Virus record (IMG/VR): IMGVR_UViG_3300024339_000032
Coordinates: 1 to 46,009 of that record
Length of the DNA stretch: 46,009 bases
From: a virus
Reading direction: 5' to 3' (one strand)
The notes below the pieces were generated by a model that was not told the origin of the DNA, did not search any database, and saw nothing but the letters and a program-made list of their open reading frames with translations. Every line of letters starts with the position of its first letter. Position 1 is the stretch's first letter. The translations under genes were made by a program, and so were the position numbers. Shown piece by piece: positions 1-6,790 of this stretch.

Positions 1-648
1 AGAACCAGCAGGGCCAGTAGCTCCAGTAGCTCCATTAGAACCAGCAGGGCCAGTATTACCAGTAGCTCCAGCAGGGCCAGTATTACCAGTATCACCCTTA
101 GAACCAGCAGGGCCAGTATTACCAGTATCACCCTTCAATGTAGCAACTACAGATGGTGGAAGACTATCAACGTTGCTCATATCAGCATTAGCTTTCATAC
201 TATGACTATGATTACCTTTATCGTAAGCAGCTTTAACAGCAGCACTGTTAGCACCTGTTGAGGTGGATGTACTTGATGTGGAAGAACTCAACTCACTATC
301 ATGTACAACCGAACTTGGTAATGTGTAATTGTTAGCATCAGAAGGTGCATGACTTGCTGTGATGTGAGTTTGAATGTCAGCATCAGCAGATTCATATGTA
401 GTATCTAATTTAGCTGCTGTAACCGATCCATCTACAATTTCTGATGTTCCCACGGAATTAGCTGTTAGTTGGGCATTTGAGACTGTTCCGCTCAGATCAC
501 CACCCACAGTAGCGCCTGATACGTCTACTACTGAGTTGACTGCATTAGAAATCGTTACTTTTTTAGATGTACCTGAGTCATTGACTAGTAACTCTTCCGT
601 ACCATCAATAGATGCTACTGGTAAACTAGATATTTTTCTACTTCCCAT
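1..648 (-). CDS. Collagen-like tail fibre/virion protein, N-terminal part
   Basis: The frame starts at ATG 648 and stays open to the left edge, giving 216 residues of a longer protein. Upstream GGAG and a late promoter at 673-680 support the start. Residues 1 to about 60 (MGSRKISSLPVAS...) look like a fibre N-terminal region with GGDLSGTVSNAQL. The middle is Ser/Thr/Ala-rich. From about residue 175 it becomes Gly-X-Y collagen-like repeats (GDTGNTGPAGSKGDTGNTG), which continue off the window. Collagen-like triple helices are common in phage fibres, so a trimeric fibre or appendage exposed on the virion is the likely role. The C-terminal receptor-binding or chaperone part is not visible. The collagen repeat is also a DNA repeat of about 9-18 bp (1-135), so it may vary in length. 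Confidence 0.8.
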   Translation of the reverse strand, partial: MGSRKISSLPVASIDGTEELLVNDSGTSKKVTISNAVNSVVDVSGATVGGDLSGTVSNAQLTANSVGTSEIVDGSVTAAKLDTTYESADADIQTHITASHAPSDANNYTLPSSVVHDSELSSSTSSTSTSTGANSAAVKAAYDKGNHSHSMKANADMSNVDSLPPSVVATLKGDTGNTGPAGSKGDTGNTGPAGATGNTGPAGSNGATGATGPAGS

Positions 649-672
649 TATATTCTCCGTTAATTATGATAT

Positions 673-680
673 TATTTATC
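673..680 (-). promoter_or_regulatory. Late promoter GATAAATA for the collagen-like gene
   Basis: The minus strand reads GATAAATAATATC, about 25 nt upstream of ATG 648 and its GGAG ribosome site. It matches the late box found throughout this window and resembles the T4 late consensus TATAAATA read by gp55. Confidence 0.7.
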
Positions 681-716
681 ACATCAATTAAATCATATAT
701 TCTATTGATAAGGCAC

Positions 717-902
717 TCAGAAATTGAAGTCGCATTGAGTCACATCTGTATTCAAACAAGGGATTTTAGCTTCTGACTTTTCATTAATCTGCTCTTGCCA
801 ACAATGATCTTTCTTATCACAATGAAAACAACACACCACTGGTTTATACGCGGCATATCCACATGAATACGGCCGTTTAACACTATCACAAAAATATCTC
901 AT
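717..902 (-). CDS. Small cysteine-rich protein
   Basis: This 61-residue protein has ATG at 902 preceded by TGGAGTTATA, a good ribosome site. It begins 10 nt after the end of the 913-1632 gene, so the two are co-transcribed. It has eight cysteines, including CCFHCDKKDHC in the middle and more at the ends, plus two histidines, which suggests a metal-binding (zinc ribbon-like) fold or disulfides. I do not recognise the family. Position between structural-type genes and a fibre gene suggests a late product, but the function is unknown. Confidence 0.6.
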   Translation of the reverse strand: MRYFCDSVKRPYSCGYAAYKPVVCCFHCDKKDHCWQEQINEKSEAKIPCLNTDVTQCDFNF

Positions 903-912
903 TATAACTCCA

Positions 913-1632
913 TTATGTATGAGGGTTCCATCTCCCTGGACCTGATGGTCTTCTCAAAACCGTATATGCATTAGTTTTCTCATTTTGTATCATTAAACCC
1001 TCTTTAGCATTAAGTTTAGCCCAATTCTTAATACCTTCTGCTCTTTCATCCCCATCCAAATGTGATTGCCAACGGCCCGTTTTCCTTTTTCCATTTACAC
1101 ATTTGTGATAAACATCAAGAGAGCAAGTATAATACGGCATTCCCATTGCATATCCATCAGGATCTGATATTAAAGGGGATGGAGATGATGCAACATCTGC
1201 AGACATGACAGCTGATTCATTCACAAGGATCTTCAATGCAATCTCCTCATTCAAATCAACTGTATCATCTTTATTAATGTAATCGAGGAACGCTTCATCT
1301 ATAACATCAGATTTACCACCTTGATTCACCAACTCTTCTCTTAATAGAAAATATGCAGCAGCAGCTTTAGAAATCATACGGGATCCTAGGGGTAGTTTAT
1401 GTAAAAGTCTTTTTAAATTTCTCGTTAATCGGTGGAAAGGGGTATATGCATTCTTTTCTTCATTACCGATTCTATGCTTCTTAATAACTTTACCATCATC
1501 ATCAATAATACCTAACTTGAAAGCTTCCCACTCTTCCCAGGGTAAACTTATAAGTTTAATGAATCTATAAGAGTAATATAGATCTCCTAATCTTCCAAAT
1601 TTAGATCGTTTTCCTTCAGATTTAATCGGCAT
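913..1632 (-). CDS. Conserved T4-like phage protein, function unknown
   Basis: The protein has 239 residues. The N-terminal half (SKFGRLGDLYYSYRFIKLI, WEEWEAFKLGIIDDDG, EEKNAYTPFHRLTRNLKRLL) resembles a conserved protein I recall from marine T4-like phages, but no activity is known to me. The C-terminal part has paired cysteines (YYTCSLDVYHKC) and ends in RRPSGPGRWNPHT. A late promoter lies at 1679-1686. The best GGAG upstream serves a seven-codon ORF (ATG 1651) whose stop overlaps this ATG, so translation may be coupled. A virion or assembly role is a guess from context. Confidence 0.65.
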   Translation of the reverse strand: MPIKSEGKRSKFGRLGDLYYSYRFIKLISLPWEEWEAFKLGIIDDDGKVIKKHRIGNEEKNAYTPFHRLTRNLKRLLHKLPLGSRMISKAAAAYFLLREELVNQGGKSDVIDEAFLDYINKDDTVDLNEEIALKILVNESAVMSADVASSPSPLISDPDGYAMGMPYYTCSLDVYHKCVNGKRKTGRWQSHLDGDERAEGIKNWAKLNAKEGLMIQNEKTNAYTVLRRPSGPGRWNPHT

Positions 1633-1678
1633 TAGATATCCACATATTAAACTCCATTATTTCCTTAATTAACAATAT

Positions 1679-1686
1679 TATTTATC
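1679..1686 (-). promoter_or_regulatory. Late promoter GATAAATA
   Basis: GATAAATAATATTG lies on the minus strand about 47 nt upstream of ATG 1632, between the 1693-2022 gene and the next one. It probably starts the 1632-to-717 transcript. Confidence 0.65.
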
Positions 1687-1692
1687 AACACA

Positions 1693-2022
1693 TCAGATAT
1701 CAAATATTAGTTTATCATATAAAACAGTATCATAATCTGTTATCTCTTGAACATTGATATTAAGATATTTTAAATATGTATTCAATTCAAGATGAGTCGA
1801 TTCCGGAACGCTATGGAACAAAATAACTGATAACGCTCTTGGATCAAATACATTATTTAATATTATAACAGTATTAAGAATAAGTCTACAACGTTTATCT
1901 TCTTCCCCAAGATATCTAATAAGATGTCTTATCTTACTAAAATCTTGTAAGAAGATTCTAGTATCAGATGCCACATCATTATAAAATCGAGCAGCATATG
2001 ATTTAATCTCACTTTCAGTCAT
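1693..2022 (-). CDS. Hypothetical protein, 109 residues
   Basis: This helical protein (MTESEIKSYAARFYNDVASD...) is not recognised as a functional family. It starts at ATG 2022, overlapping the stop of the 2019-2246 gene by 4 nt, which indicates coupled translation. With 2019-2246 and 2246-2443 it forms a tightly packed three-gene late unit behind the promoter at 2472-2479. The central segment CRLILNTVIILNNVFDPRALSVILFH is hydrophobic but reads as buried helices rather than a membrane span. Confidence 0.6.
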   Translation of the reverse strand: MTESEIKSYAARFYNDVASDTRIFLQDFSKIRHLIRYLGEEDKRCRLILNTVIILNNVFDPRALSVILFHSVPESTHLELNTYLKYLNINVQEITDYDTVLYDKLIFDI

Positions 2023-2246
2023 AAAGCCTTCTTGAATTTATTATTAGCCATTGCAGCAGAGAATATTCCAATATTATTCTTTAACGATCCTCCTGCCCCC
2101 ATAATTAACCCTTCAATAACACTTCTTCTAATTGAACTGGAAGCTTGAACATCATTATCATACTGGGAATGTATCTGATTTATCATTTCTTCAATAGAAC
2201 GATACATATCCTCAACGGTTTTGATTATAATCGTTGGTTTAGACAT
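2019..2246 (-). CDS. Hypothetical small protein, 75 residues
   Basis: The sequence starts MSKPTIIIKTVEDMYRSIEE and has a Gly-rich turn (LIMGAGGSLKNNIG) in the middle. The start ATG at 2246 shares one base with the preceding stop (TAATG) and its own stop overlaps the next start, so it is translated as part of the 2443-to-1693 unit. No family recognised; the length and packing argue that it is real. Confidence 0.55.
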   Translation of the reverse strand: MSKPTIIIKTVEDMYRSIEEMINQIHSQYDNDVQASSSIRRSVIEGLIMGAGGSLKNNIGIFSAAMANNKFKKAL

Positions 2247-2443
2247 TACACTTCCCAGAACTTCTCACCTGCATTAGTACCAGTAGCAGAACCAGTTTGA
2301 GCTGGGCCACGATAAAATACACCTGTGGACGCATCTCTAAGAAGAGAATCTCCTTTAGAGGCTGATCTATCAGGTGACTCAACCAACACTTCTACATTTG
2401 ATTTTTCTCGTTTATTTTCATTTTTCTTAGTTTTCTTAAACAT
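2246..2443 (-). CDS. Hypothetical small basic protein, 65 residues
   Basis: The protein begins with a lysine-rich stretch (MFKKTKKNENKREK) followed by a low-complexity Ser/Gly/Thr region, so it is probably largely disordered. ATG 2443 follows AAAAGGATAT, and the late promoter at 2472-2479 stands just upstream, making this the first gene of a three-gene late unit. Function unknown. Confidence 0.6.
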   Translation of the reverse strand: MFKKTKKNENKREKSNVEVLVESPDRSASKGDSLLRDASTGVFYRGPAQTGSATGTNAGEKFWEV

Positions 2444-2470
2444 ATTTTTATATCCTTTTAATTAATAATC

Positions 2471-3031
2471 TTATTTATCAGTCATCAACGTTTGCATTAA
2501 TTTATACTCAGAGTGTAACTTACTCGGCATTAACTTCTTATATGCATTATAGTCATCATCAATAATAGCTTGTCTAACATCAGTAGCACTCGCAATACGC
2601 TTCGTCAATTTAAAGTCTATGTTATACTCAAATTCAGGTTCTAATGTCATACGCTTGAATTGCTTCTCGTATGAAGCTAACCTATCTTCACCAGCGAATA
2701 CTGCAGTCAATTCTTTACCTTCATATCTCAACTCTGCGGCAATCTTAGGTAAAAATCCAGAACTGATCTCTCTTACTTCCGCATGTGGCGCTACCATCTT
2801 GATCCACTTAGTCTGTGTTTTAGCGTCAAATGGATTCTTTTTCTTATCATTAGATGAATCTTTACCCTTCACTAATAATATAATAGGATTATCACCCATC
2901 TCCTTTATTATCGCAAGATGACCTATATGTAACGGTGCCATACGACCTAAAAATAATGATACTTTAGGAGCGTTATCATCTCGAGGTAATATCTCCTTAC
3001 CTTCATTCACAAAATCTTTAAACAATTTCAT
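2471..3031 (-). CDS. HIGH-motif nucleotidyltransferase with capsid-targeting-like tag
   Basis: The protein has 186 residues. After the tag MKLFKDFVNE, residues 24-42 read KVSLFLGRMAPLHIGHLAI, the nucleotide-binding HxGH site of the cytidylyltransferase/NMN adenylyltransferase family. The C-terminal part has IASATDVRQAI, resembling the ISxTxVR motif of that family. It should transfer a nucleotide from NTP to a phosphate substrate, possibly NMN or a phospho-alcohol; the substrate cannot be read. ATG 3031 overlaps the stop of the upstream ligase-fold gene (ATGA). The late promoter at 2472-2479 overlaps its stop codon. The tag matches T4 MKTYQEFIAE with E at position 10, so gp21 cleavage and packaging in the head are inferred. 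Confidence 0.75.
   Translation of the reverse strand: MKLFKDFVNEGKEILPRDDNAPKVSLFLGRMAPLHIGHLAIIKEMGDNPIILLVKGKDSSNDKKKNPFDAKTQTKWIKMVAPHAEVREISSGFLPKIAAELRYEGKELTAVFAGEDRLASYEKQFKRMTLEPEFEYNIDFKLTKRIASATDVRQAIIDDDYNAYKKLMPSKLHSEYKLMQTLMTDK
2472..2479 (-). promoter_or_regulatory. Late promoter GATAAATA
   Basis: GATAAATAAG lies on the minus strand across the end of the nucleotidyltransferase gene, about 29 nt upstream of ATG 2443. It probably drives 2443 to 1693. Confidence 0.7.
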
Positions 3032-4176
3032 TCTACTATTCCTCTAACTCTTAAATCAGCAACTATGTTATTAATCAACTCTTTCCGTTCTCGTGTTAAT
3101 CCTGATGCTTTATGCACTCTCTTCTTTTCTCTAGGCAATGCAAACAATACAACTCGGAATACATCTTCAGCCCACCAACTCTTAATCTTTATCATCTGAC
3201 TAAATCCAACAGGCAACATCTTATGTGTTACAGAAGAGAATCTATTCTCTAGTGCACTATCTTTATACATATCAATATCTTTAAACTGCTTAGACACTTT
3301 ATGCATCAATGAACCAGTTAATGCAGCAGCTAATCTAATATACTTATCATCCAAACTCTTCTCTTTATTAATCTTCTTTAATGTAGTCTTATTAGTCATA
3401 ATAGCATCATATGAAGACTTTATATTCTTGAAGATAACATCTTTCAAAGTGTCATTATAAGTATTATCATTCATCTTCACTTTTTTCATCTTAACTGTAT
3501 CAGTAAAGCCTGGATCTACAATCTTACTCATTGATCCATCATCAAAGTATATCACAATACCTTCAATTAGATCATCAATTAATCCACTAACACTCTTAGG
3601 TGGTAAGAATAAGCCTAAGATGAATTTGGTAAAATCAACTTGTTTATAATCTTCTGGATTATTCAAGAAGTCTTTGATCATACCTTTCTGTTTATTATTC
3701 AACTTACCTTCAAACATAATAGGAGGGGGAGCTATATCAAATAACTTAGCCATCTCTATATTAATAGGATTATTAGGCAACAACCTTTTACCATTGAGTT
3801 CACTGTAAGATATGATCAATCCATTCTTAGGTGTTACAGGATGTTTAATGATAGGCTCAAATTTACCAGTAAACATTTCAGCATATATTCTAATACCATC
3901 TGGCATCTGTTGCCAATCGGATTGTTCTATACGCTCAATGAATGGCTCAAAAAGATCCATACCAGCTCGTTTAACTTTATCAATCTCGATTTTACCTTCT
4001 CTTCCATAAAAGACAAGTTCACCATTCTCTTTACCAAAAACGAATGCACTTACATCAATCTTAAAGTTCACTATAATGTATTGTGAGAGTAACTTATCAA
4101 CAAAAGACTCACCCTTCTTCGTGAGTATTTCAGAGAAGTGCACTAATTCATTAAGGTAACTTTTAAATGTTTTCAT
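3028..4176 (-). CDS. Ligase-fold (covalent nucleotidyltransferase-like) protein with capsid-targeting-like tag
   Basis: I start the gene at ATG 4176, giving 382 residues beginning MKTFKSYLNE, because the late box GATAAATA (4182-4189) lies exactly 5 nt upstream and the tag matches its neighbours. About residues 37-67 read FKIDVSAFVFGK then VFYGREGKIEI, like motif I (KxDG, here KIDV) and the following R-x-GK element of ATP-dependent DNA/RNA ligases. IRIYAEMF resembles motif III, EGIVIYFDDG motif IV and SKIVDPGF motif V. Known ligases act through a lysyl-AMP; the Gly-to-Val change in motif I is unusual and activity is uncertain. It overlaps the next gene by 4 nt. I infer packaging in the head. 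Alternative: a non-catalytic relative. Confidence 0.6.
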   Translation of the reverse strand: MKTFKSYLNELVHFSEILTKKGESFVDKLLSQYIIVNFKIDVSAFVFGKENGELVFYGREGKIEIDKVKRAGMDLFEPFIERIEQSDWQQMPDGIRIYAEMFTGKFEPIIKHPVTPKNGLIISYSELNGKRLLPNNPINIEMAKLFDIAPPPIMFEGKLNNKQKGMIKDFLNNPEDYKQVDFTKFILGLFLPPKSVSGLIDDLIEGIVIYFDDGSMSKIVDPGFTDTVKMKKVKMNDNTYNDTLKDVIFKNIKSSYDAIMTNKTTLKKINKEKSLDDKYIRLAAALTGSLMHKVSKQFKDIDMYKDSALENRFSSVTHKMLPVGFSQMIKIKSWWAEDVFRVVLFALPREKKRVHKASGLTRERKELINNIVADLRVRGIVE

Positions 4177-4181
4177 ATTAA

Positions 4182-4189
4182 TATTTATC
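4182..4189 (-). promoter_or_regulatory. Late promoter, predicted leaderless
   Basis: The minus strand reads GATAAATA-TTAAT-ATG. With T4 late-promoter geometry (box at about -13 to -6), transcription would begin at the A of ATG 4176. Confidence 0.75.
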
Positions 4190-4193
4190 ATCT

Positions 4194-4201
4194 GATAAAT
4201 A
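4194..4201 (+). promoter_or_regulatory. Late promoter of GIY-YIG cassette 1, divergent from 4182-4189
   Basis: The plus strand has GATAAATA. Together with the minus-strand box 4 nt away it makes TATTTATCATCTGATAAATA, two divergent late promoters with 9-base inverted arms. Confidence 0.7.
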
Positions 4202-4205
4202 TACG

Positions 4206-4240
4206 AAAAGGAATGATGAACCAATCACCATTCCCTTTCT
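4206..4240 (+). promoter_or_regulatory. 5' leader hairpin of cassette 1
   Basis: GGAATG (4210-4215) pairs with CATTCC (4229-4234), flanked by A-rich and CTTTCT arms that extend the stem with one mismatch. It is followed by the conserved box CTTTCTAACATAACAATA and GGGAGTATTATC before ATG 4266. The arms differ from those of the other cassettes but still pair. Confidence 0.7.
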
Positions 4241-4265
4241 AACATAACAATACGGGAGTATTATC

Positions 4266-5576
4266 ATGCATACATCTATTTATAACGGCCTCAACTTTTA
4301 CGTTTATCTTATTACTGATCTCAATCCTATAGGAACAGAGATGTATTATATTGGGTCATCACATCGTAAAGAGCTACAAGAGAATAACATAAATCCAGAA
4401 CTAGATACTTATTTTGGGTCTTCTTCTGTTAAACATTTTAGAGCTCTTCAAAAATCCAAATCACCTCAATTAGAACGCATTATTATTAAAACATTTTCTT
4501 CTAAGAAAAGATGTTTAGATTATGAGGAGAAGATACAAAGAGATCATGATGCCGCTTCCAATCCTTTATTCTACAACAAATGTTATGCTAATCGTGGATT
4601 CTCAACAACTGCTGAATCGCAACTGAAAACAGTAAAAACAAAACTCACTAATGTGGATGAGAATGGATTAAATGTATTTGAAAGAGCTATCCTTAAATCT
4701 AACACAACGAGATTAAAAGATATAGATAGTAACGGATTGAACTCTTATCAAAGAGTTGGAGTTAAAGCAAAAGAAACTAGATTAAATGATATCGATGATG
4801 ATGGATTAAACTCTTATCAAAGAAGTGCATTTAAAGTAAAAGAAACTAAATTAAATGACATCGATGATGACGGATTGAATACAAATCAAAGAAGTGCATT
4901 TAAAGTAAAAGAAACTAGATTAAATGATATCAACGATGGATTGAACTCTTATCAAAGAGCTGGTGCTAAAACTTGTGCATCTCGATTAAATAATATAGAT
5001 GATGATGGATTAAATTCATACCAAAGAAGTGTATTTAAAATAAGTGAAACTAAATTAAATAATATAGATGATAATGGATTGAATTCTTATGAACGAGGTG
5101 TTATTAAAACTAAATACACTAAATTAAATGATATAGACGATAGTGGATTGAATTCTCATGAACGAGGTGCTATTAAAACTAAATACACTAAATTAAATGA
5201 TATAGACGATAGTGGATTGAATTCTCATGAACGAGGTGCTATTAAACACATCAAAACTGTAAATAATGTAAAATGGAAAAATACTACCGGAAAAGACGCT
5301 GCACAGAAGAGAAGTAAAACGTTATGTGGTCACAAGTGTTACGGATTTAAAGGAGTGGAGGTTGTTCACACTCCTAAAGCACTCGCTGCTGCTATTAAAA
5401 AACATTACGGATGTAGTTTGAGCTCATCTCGTATTCATGAATTAGCTAAAAGTAATTTCAAAACAATCATCACGAGAAGAGGGAATAGTCCATTTCTCCA
5501 GTCCCTAGAAGATGATCCTACTGGTAAATCATATCACGATTTAGGGTTTTATTATTACGAAGATGTTAAATTATGA
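4266..5576 (+). CDS. GIY-YIG homing endonuclease with nine 23-residue repeats (cassette 1)
   Basis: The protein has 436 residues. Residues 11-30 contain YVYL...YYIG, the GIY-YIG core; R34, E87 and N104 (LFYN) fit the catalytic positions of I-TevI. Residues 125-330 hold nine repeats of 23 residues with consensus TKLNDIDDDGLNSYQRxxxK; the fifth lacks one residue. Residues about 335-350 carry one WKNTTGKDAAQKR unit of the cassette 2 repeat type. The C-terminal 80 residues (YGFKGV...ALAAAIKKHYG..LSSSRI...NFKTIIT) resemble the helix-turn-helix DNA-binding end of I-TevI-like enzymes, ending DLGFYYYEDV. The gene opposes all its neighbours and overlaps the next minus gene's stop by 6 nt. It should cut an intact allele and spread the cassette. 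Confidence 0.88.
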   Translation: MHTSIYNGLNFYVYLITDLNPIGTEMYYIGSSHRKELQENNINPELDTYFGSSSVKHFRALQKSKSPQLERIIIKTFSSKKRCLDYEEKIQRDHDAASNPLFYNKCYANRGFSTTAESQLKTVKTKLTNVDENGLNVFERAILKSNTTRLKDIDSNGLNSYQRVGVKAKETRLNDIDDDGLNSYQRSAFKVKETKLNDIDDDGLNTNQRSAFKVKETRLNDINDGLNSYQRAGAKTCASRLNNIDDDGLNSYQRSVFKISETKLNNIDDNGLNSYERGVIKTKYTKLNDIDDSGLNSHERGAIKTKYTKLNDIDDSGLNSHERGAIKHIKTVNNVKWKNTTGKDAAQKRSKTLCGHKCYGFKGVEVVHTPKALAAAIKKHYGCSLSSSRIHELAKSNFKTIITRRGNSPFLQSLEDDPTGKSYHDLGFYYYEDVKL

Positions 5577-6770
5577 CTTATGCATAACCTTCATGTACAT
5601 ATTAACCTTAGCCTCTAATTGCGGATGTGCTTTAATTTTCAAGAGTTCAATTAGTTTATTATACATAGCCATCTTAATCTCTAAATCCTCTCTTGGATTT
5701 TTAGGCTCAATAGTTTGTGTCCTTCCATCTTCTCCAAACAATATTAACATGAACCTATAATTCACATCTTCCTTACTCTTTTTATCAAGATACTTATTAG
5801 CTATCGCTAATGTCTTAACAAAACTATCTAACTCCTTCTTAGGTATCTTCTTAGAATCAATCTTGCCCCCAAATGCTATCTTAATGAGGTTTCCTAGATT
5901 TCTATCATAAGTCCTCTCTTTAGGCTTCAGCTTACGGAACACCCTCTTCCCATTTACTAAGATAGGTTTATTCTTTGAATCAACCATTAACTCATATGCA
6001 GGATTCGTACCAACACCTGCTTCTCCTCCATACACTATAAGACTCAAGTAAGCAGGCTGTTTCTTTTTGATTGTTATCTTATCAGGTGTACTAGATGGTG
6101 TCGCTTCTAAGAAGTTATCTGTTACTTGTGAAGTGATCCCAATCAACGCTCTCCATAAGAATTTTGATGCTGCTCCTTTAATTCCTGCCTTAGCGTCTTC
6201 AAAGCTACTCGAGTGTATATGAGCACTCCAATCGGTTTGTTTACCTTGTACGAATTCTGATAATTCCATATCTACTTGAGCAGATACTTCTATATCACCA
6301 TAACGAGCTTTCACTATACATATTATAGTATTGCCTAATTTATCTTGAGTTTTAGCGTTATTCCCTATATACTCTAATCCCGGAACCAACTCCTTTCCTC
6401 TAAGTTTAAGAAGTAAGTTATATAGATCAGGACCATATTCTCGAGGGAATGCAACATCAATATCACCAGCAGTTTTTTTATATTTAAGCACTTCTTCATC
6501 AGAGTAATCAGCACTCATAATGAAACTAGTGGAGCCGTTAAAGATACCAGCATTAGTGATTTCCCCAGTATCCGGCCATAGAGGATAATTATACTCTTTC
6601 TCGAATATAGTATTAAGCTTTAAGAAAAATTTTTGGAAAGATTCAACAAATGTTTTACGGCCAATATCCTCTAATGGGATACGAGCTGCATCATGCTCAA
6701 CTCCATGTATATCAGGGATTGTTATATTACCCCCTTCATTCAGATCTATATATTCTTTAAACGTATACAT
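5571..6770 (-). CDS. Pol-beta-type nucleotidyltransferase-like protein with capsid-targeting-like tag
   Basis: The protein has 399 residues and begins MYTFKEYIDLNE, a variant of the tag with the cleavage-type LNE two residues later. About residues 78-106 read GSTSFIMSAD...GDIDVAFP, a GS then DxD arrangement typical of the pol-beta nucleotidyltransferase superfamily; a third acid may be D168 in AQVDMELSE. Members add nucleotides to RNA, proteins or small molecules; the substrate here cannot be read. ATG 6770 follows AAAAAGGTACACTA. The end overlaps GIY-YIG cassette 1 (convergent). I infer packaging in the head and delivery with DNA. Confidence in the fold is moderate. Confidence 0.6.
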   Translation of the reverse strand: MYTFKEYIDLNEGGNITIPDIHGVEHDAARIPLEDIGRKTFVESFQKFFLKLNTIFEKEYNYPLWPDTGEITNAGIFNGSTSFIMSADYSDEEVLKYKKTAGDIDVAFPREYGPDLYNLLLKLRGKELVPGLEYIGNNAKTQDKLGNTIICIVKARYGDIEVSAQVDMELSEFVQGKQTDWSAHIHSSSFEDAKAGIKGAASKFLWRALIGITSQVTDNFLEATPSSTPDKITIKKKQPAYLSLIVYGGEAGVGTNPAYELMVDSKNKPILVNGKRVFRKLKPKERTYDRNLGNLIKIAFGGKIDSKKIPKKELDSFVKTLAIANKYLDKKSKEDVNYRFMLILFGEDGRTQTIEPKNPREDLEIKMAMYNKLIELLKIKAHPQLEAKVNMYMKVMHKS

Positions 6771-6790
6771 TAGTGTACCTTTTTATTTGA

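Noticed and set aside
1-135. Near-perfect DNA repeats as a non-coding repeat element
   Set aside because: They are in frame and encode the Gly-X-Y collagen repeats of the fibre protein.
4640-5250. Regular 69-bp direct repeats that could suggest a CRISPR array
   Set aside because: They are in frame, encode 23-residue protein repeats, vary along their whole length and have no constant repeat/variable spacer pattern.
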